Shown here piece by piece: positions 62,609 to 64,000 of a stretch of DNA of 64,000 nucleotides. How positions within the stretch are numbered: the stretch's first letter is position 1; every line of letters starts with the position of its first letter. This DNA is from Hyphomonadaceae bacterium UKL13-1 (GTDB lineage Bacteria; Pseudomonadota; Alphaproteobacteria; Caulobacterales; Aquidulcibacteraceae), in NCBI GenBank assembly GCA_001602435.1, contig CP012156.1, positions 2,128,001 through 2,192,000 of the forward strand, read 5' to 3'. A program made the position numbers and the translations under genes. The notes beneath the pieces are model-generated. The model was not told where the DNA came from, ran no database searches, and saw only the letters and a program-made list of their open reading frames with translations.

Positions 62609-63053
62609 GGGGTTTTGCCCTTTCCCGATCAAGATGGCTGCGCGCTGGGTGACTGGCGCGCGGTCTGAAAAACCACTATATTTAGTGCATAAATATAAAT
62701 GTGCCCCTTTTGTTCAGCTACCCCTTGCGTGGATGAATTCGCGTTCCTATGTAGATGACGCTCCCAGAATTGGCTGAGGAGTGCGATCGTTGAGACCGTC
62801 AAGCCCGCTTGGCGTGCCACACGAGGGCCAACCCAACAAGGTTGCCACGAGTGCCACAAGGGTTAGCGTCAGTTCGAGCATTGCTCGTGCCTCCTCAACT
62901 TCATTGTATAGGCTTGCGTTTTTTAGACCCGTATCTGCTGAAATTTGCGTCGCAGCCCGCCGTAAAGAAATCAGATAGAAGCCTGCGTGCGTTCGAGGGG
63001 TGCCTGGTTTGTCCAGAGCCCAGGGTCAGGGATAGCCCCTCGAACTTTGCAAA
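62609..63053 (+). other. Non-coding gap before the reverse transcriptase
   Basis: This 445-bp gap has no supported gene. It starts with a hairpin of GCGCGC arms (62640-62661) after the parB stop, then an AT-rich stretch with promoter-like character (62675-62705), then the structured leader described separately. Frames on both strands stay open through part of it but have no ribosome sites or family patterns. Confidence 0.5.
62760..63050 (+). ncRNA. Candidate structured ncRNA of the reverse transcriptase
   Basis: Just before the RT start GTTCGAGGGG (62991-63000) and CCCCTCGAAC (63036-63045) form a perfect 10-bp stem whose 35-base loop contains an inner stem CCTGG/CCAGG (63003-63007 with 63020-63024). 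Further upstream GGCTT (62913-62917) can face AAGCC (62979-62983). Antiviral RTs of several DRT types and retrons are encoded directly after a structured RNA that they copy, so this leader is a plausible template RNA. The 5' boundary is a guess. Confidence 0.45.
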
Positions 63054-64000
63054 ATGGATACTCGTCTTATGCGACCACCTTGGTTTAAGCCACGCAAATA
63101 CCGTCATTTCGATATGCCAGTCCCCGAAACGAAAGCAGATTTTGTAACCGATGCAGCGGCCATCAAAGGCCATTCGTTTTTGCCGCTACTACATGTGGAT
63201 AAGACGGAAATTCGATATCGGCTCGATCCTGAAACCAATAAAAAGGCGAGGATCGAAAAAACGCGCTCAATTCGCTATGCCTCACATCGTGATTCCTGCA
63301 TTTTAGCCTTTTACGCCTCGAAGCTAAATCAAGCACTTGAGCGCCATTACCAAATTGTTGATTGGAGTGATTGTGTATTGGCTTATCGCAAGCTGGGGAA
63401 AGCCAATTACCACTTTGCTGCCGAAGCCCGTAACCATGTGATCAGTTGTGCGCCCATGACTGTTCTTGCATTCGATGTTTCAAAATTTTTTGATACGCTC
63501 GACCATAAACTTTTGAAAGAACGAATAAAACGGCTTTTAGGCACAAATGAGCTTACACCAGATTGGTACGCCGTGCTCAAAGCAGTTACAAAGTTTCGCT
63601 TTGTGAAACATGAAGACCTGATCGCGGAACCGATCCTCAAGAAATACTGTCAGGAAGTTGGCCGCCCATGGATCTGTGGGATAAAGACGTTGAAACAGCT
63701 CGGAGTTGAGATCTACCCTAATCCAAATAAGACATGTGGAGTCCCGCAAGGCACACCAATTAGTGCAGCGCTTTCAAATGCTTATATGATAGATTTCGAT
63801 GCTGCTGCATTTGCCGCTTGCAGCGAGATTGGCGCGCTATATCGACGTTATTCCGATGACATTTTAATCATCTGCCGCCCAGAATACGCTGATGCAGTCA
63901 TTGAAAAGATTGAGAGTTTAATGGGTCTCAACTTACTAACACTATCCAGTGAGAAGACTGAACGTACTGAGTTCACAGTTGATGACAGTAAAATTGTTGC
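63054..64000 (+). CDS. Reverse transcriptase, antiviral DRT/UG type (partial)
   Basis: The first 315 residues are visible; the gene runs off the right edge. RT motifs are complete so far: motif A FDVSKFFDTLDH with Asp141, motif B GVPQGTPISAALSNAYM (229-245) and the catalytic YSDD (266-269, YRRYSDDILIIC). The N-terminus (PPWFKPRKYRHFDMPV) and the RKLGKANYHFAAEA segment before motif A match, as far as I recall, the Unknown Group RTs of defence systems (closest to DRT2), rather than retrons or group II introns, whose domains X and En are absent in the visible part. Start is ATG 63054 or 63069; neither has a clear ribosome site, and the first lies 9 bases after the leader hairpin. The subtype cannot be settled without the C-terminus. 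Confidence 0.85.
   Translation, partial: MDTRLMRPPWFKPRKYRHFDMPVPETKADFVTDAAAIKGHSFLPLLHVDKTEIRYRLDPETNKKARIEKTRSIRYASHRDSCILAFYASKLNQALERHYQIVDWSDCVLAYRKLGKANYHFAAEARNHVISCAPMTVLAFDVSKFFDTLDHKLLKERIKRLLGTNELTPDWYAVLKAVTKFRFVKHEDLIAEPILKKYCQEVGRPWICGIKTLKQLGVEIYPNPNKTCGVPQGTPISAALSNAYMIDFDAAAFAACSEIGALYRRYSDDILIICRPEYADAVIEKIESLMGLNLLTLSSEKTERTEFTVDDSKIV

Noticed and set aside
62809..63147. 112-codon plus-strand frame before and into the RT gene
   Set aside because: It overlaps the RT start in another frame and has no ribosome site; kept only as a point of interest for the RT leader.

Overview
The window reads as alphaproteobacterial chromosome, probably from the Caulobacterales/Hyphomonadaceae side. 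That placement is an inference from gene content: a CsgH-type curli chaperone, S46 peptidase, PagL-like deacylase, MCE/Mla operon with a PqiC-like lipoprotein, and TrbB-L type conjugation genes. GC is moderately high, genes are packed tightly with many 4-bp ATGA stop/start overlaps, and I see no rRNA, tRNA or CRISPR array.

Positions 1-33490 look like core or ordinary accessory chromosome. A four-gene Mla-like lipid transport operon (420-4120, minus) is followed by genes for peptide and small-molecule use: an L-Ala-D/L-Glu type dipeptide epimerase, an M14/DUF2817 zinc hydrolase, an MFS transporter, a PQQ-type sugar dehydrogenase and an S46 dipeptidyl peptidase of the DPP7 type. Next come fatty-acid and hydrolase genes (SDR, class 3 lipase, acyl-CoA dehydrogenase, ABM protein, serine hydrolase, enoyl-CoA hydratase), a PagL-like protein and a divergent LysR/oxidoreductase pair. 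A curli amyloid cluster spans 20120-25267 (csgH-like, an unknown secreted protein, two curlin-repeat proteins, csgG, csgF). It is followed by a vitamin B12 uptake operon (btuB-btuF-btuC-btuD, 25771-30368) behind a clear cobalamin riboswitch. A PRC-barrel protein with a 48-residue membrane peptide, an intact higBA pair with a palindromic operator and a GST-like protein close this part.

From about 33640 to the right edge lies an integrative and conjugative element, still open at 64000. It begins with direct repeats and a P4-type tyrosine integrase. A type I restriction locus follows, in which HsdM is fused to half an HsdS and a HEPN-type Abi_C gene sits between the fusion and hsdR. Then come a higBA module whose toxin has a nonsense codon and a complete P-type T4SS operon (traG, RHH protein, trbB, C, D, E, J, L, F, G, I, traF, lytic transglycosylase, AlpA-like protein; 56299 down to 42133). 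The right part holds a DUF2958 protein, an AbiE-like pair, a small stand-alone CHAT/caspase-like protein, a large ParB-family protein and a reverse transcriptase of the antiviral DRT/UG type cut by the window edge.

The element therefore carries several presumed anti-phage or addiction modules. The parts most likely to be new are the RT with a structured non-coding leader containing a perfect 10-bp stem just before its start, the solitary CHAT-like protein with a His/Cys dyad, and the HsdM/half-HsdS fusion operon with an embedded HEPN gene. Several GC-rich, hairpin-rich leaders precede element genes and are not explained by any coding feature.
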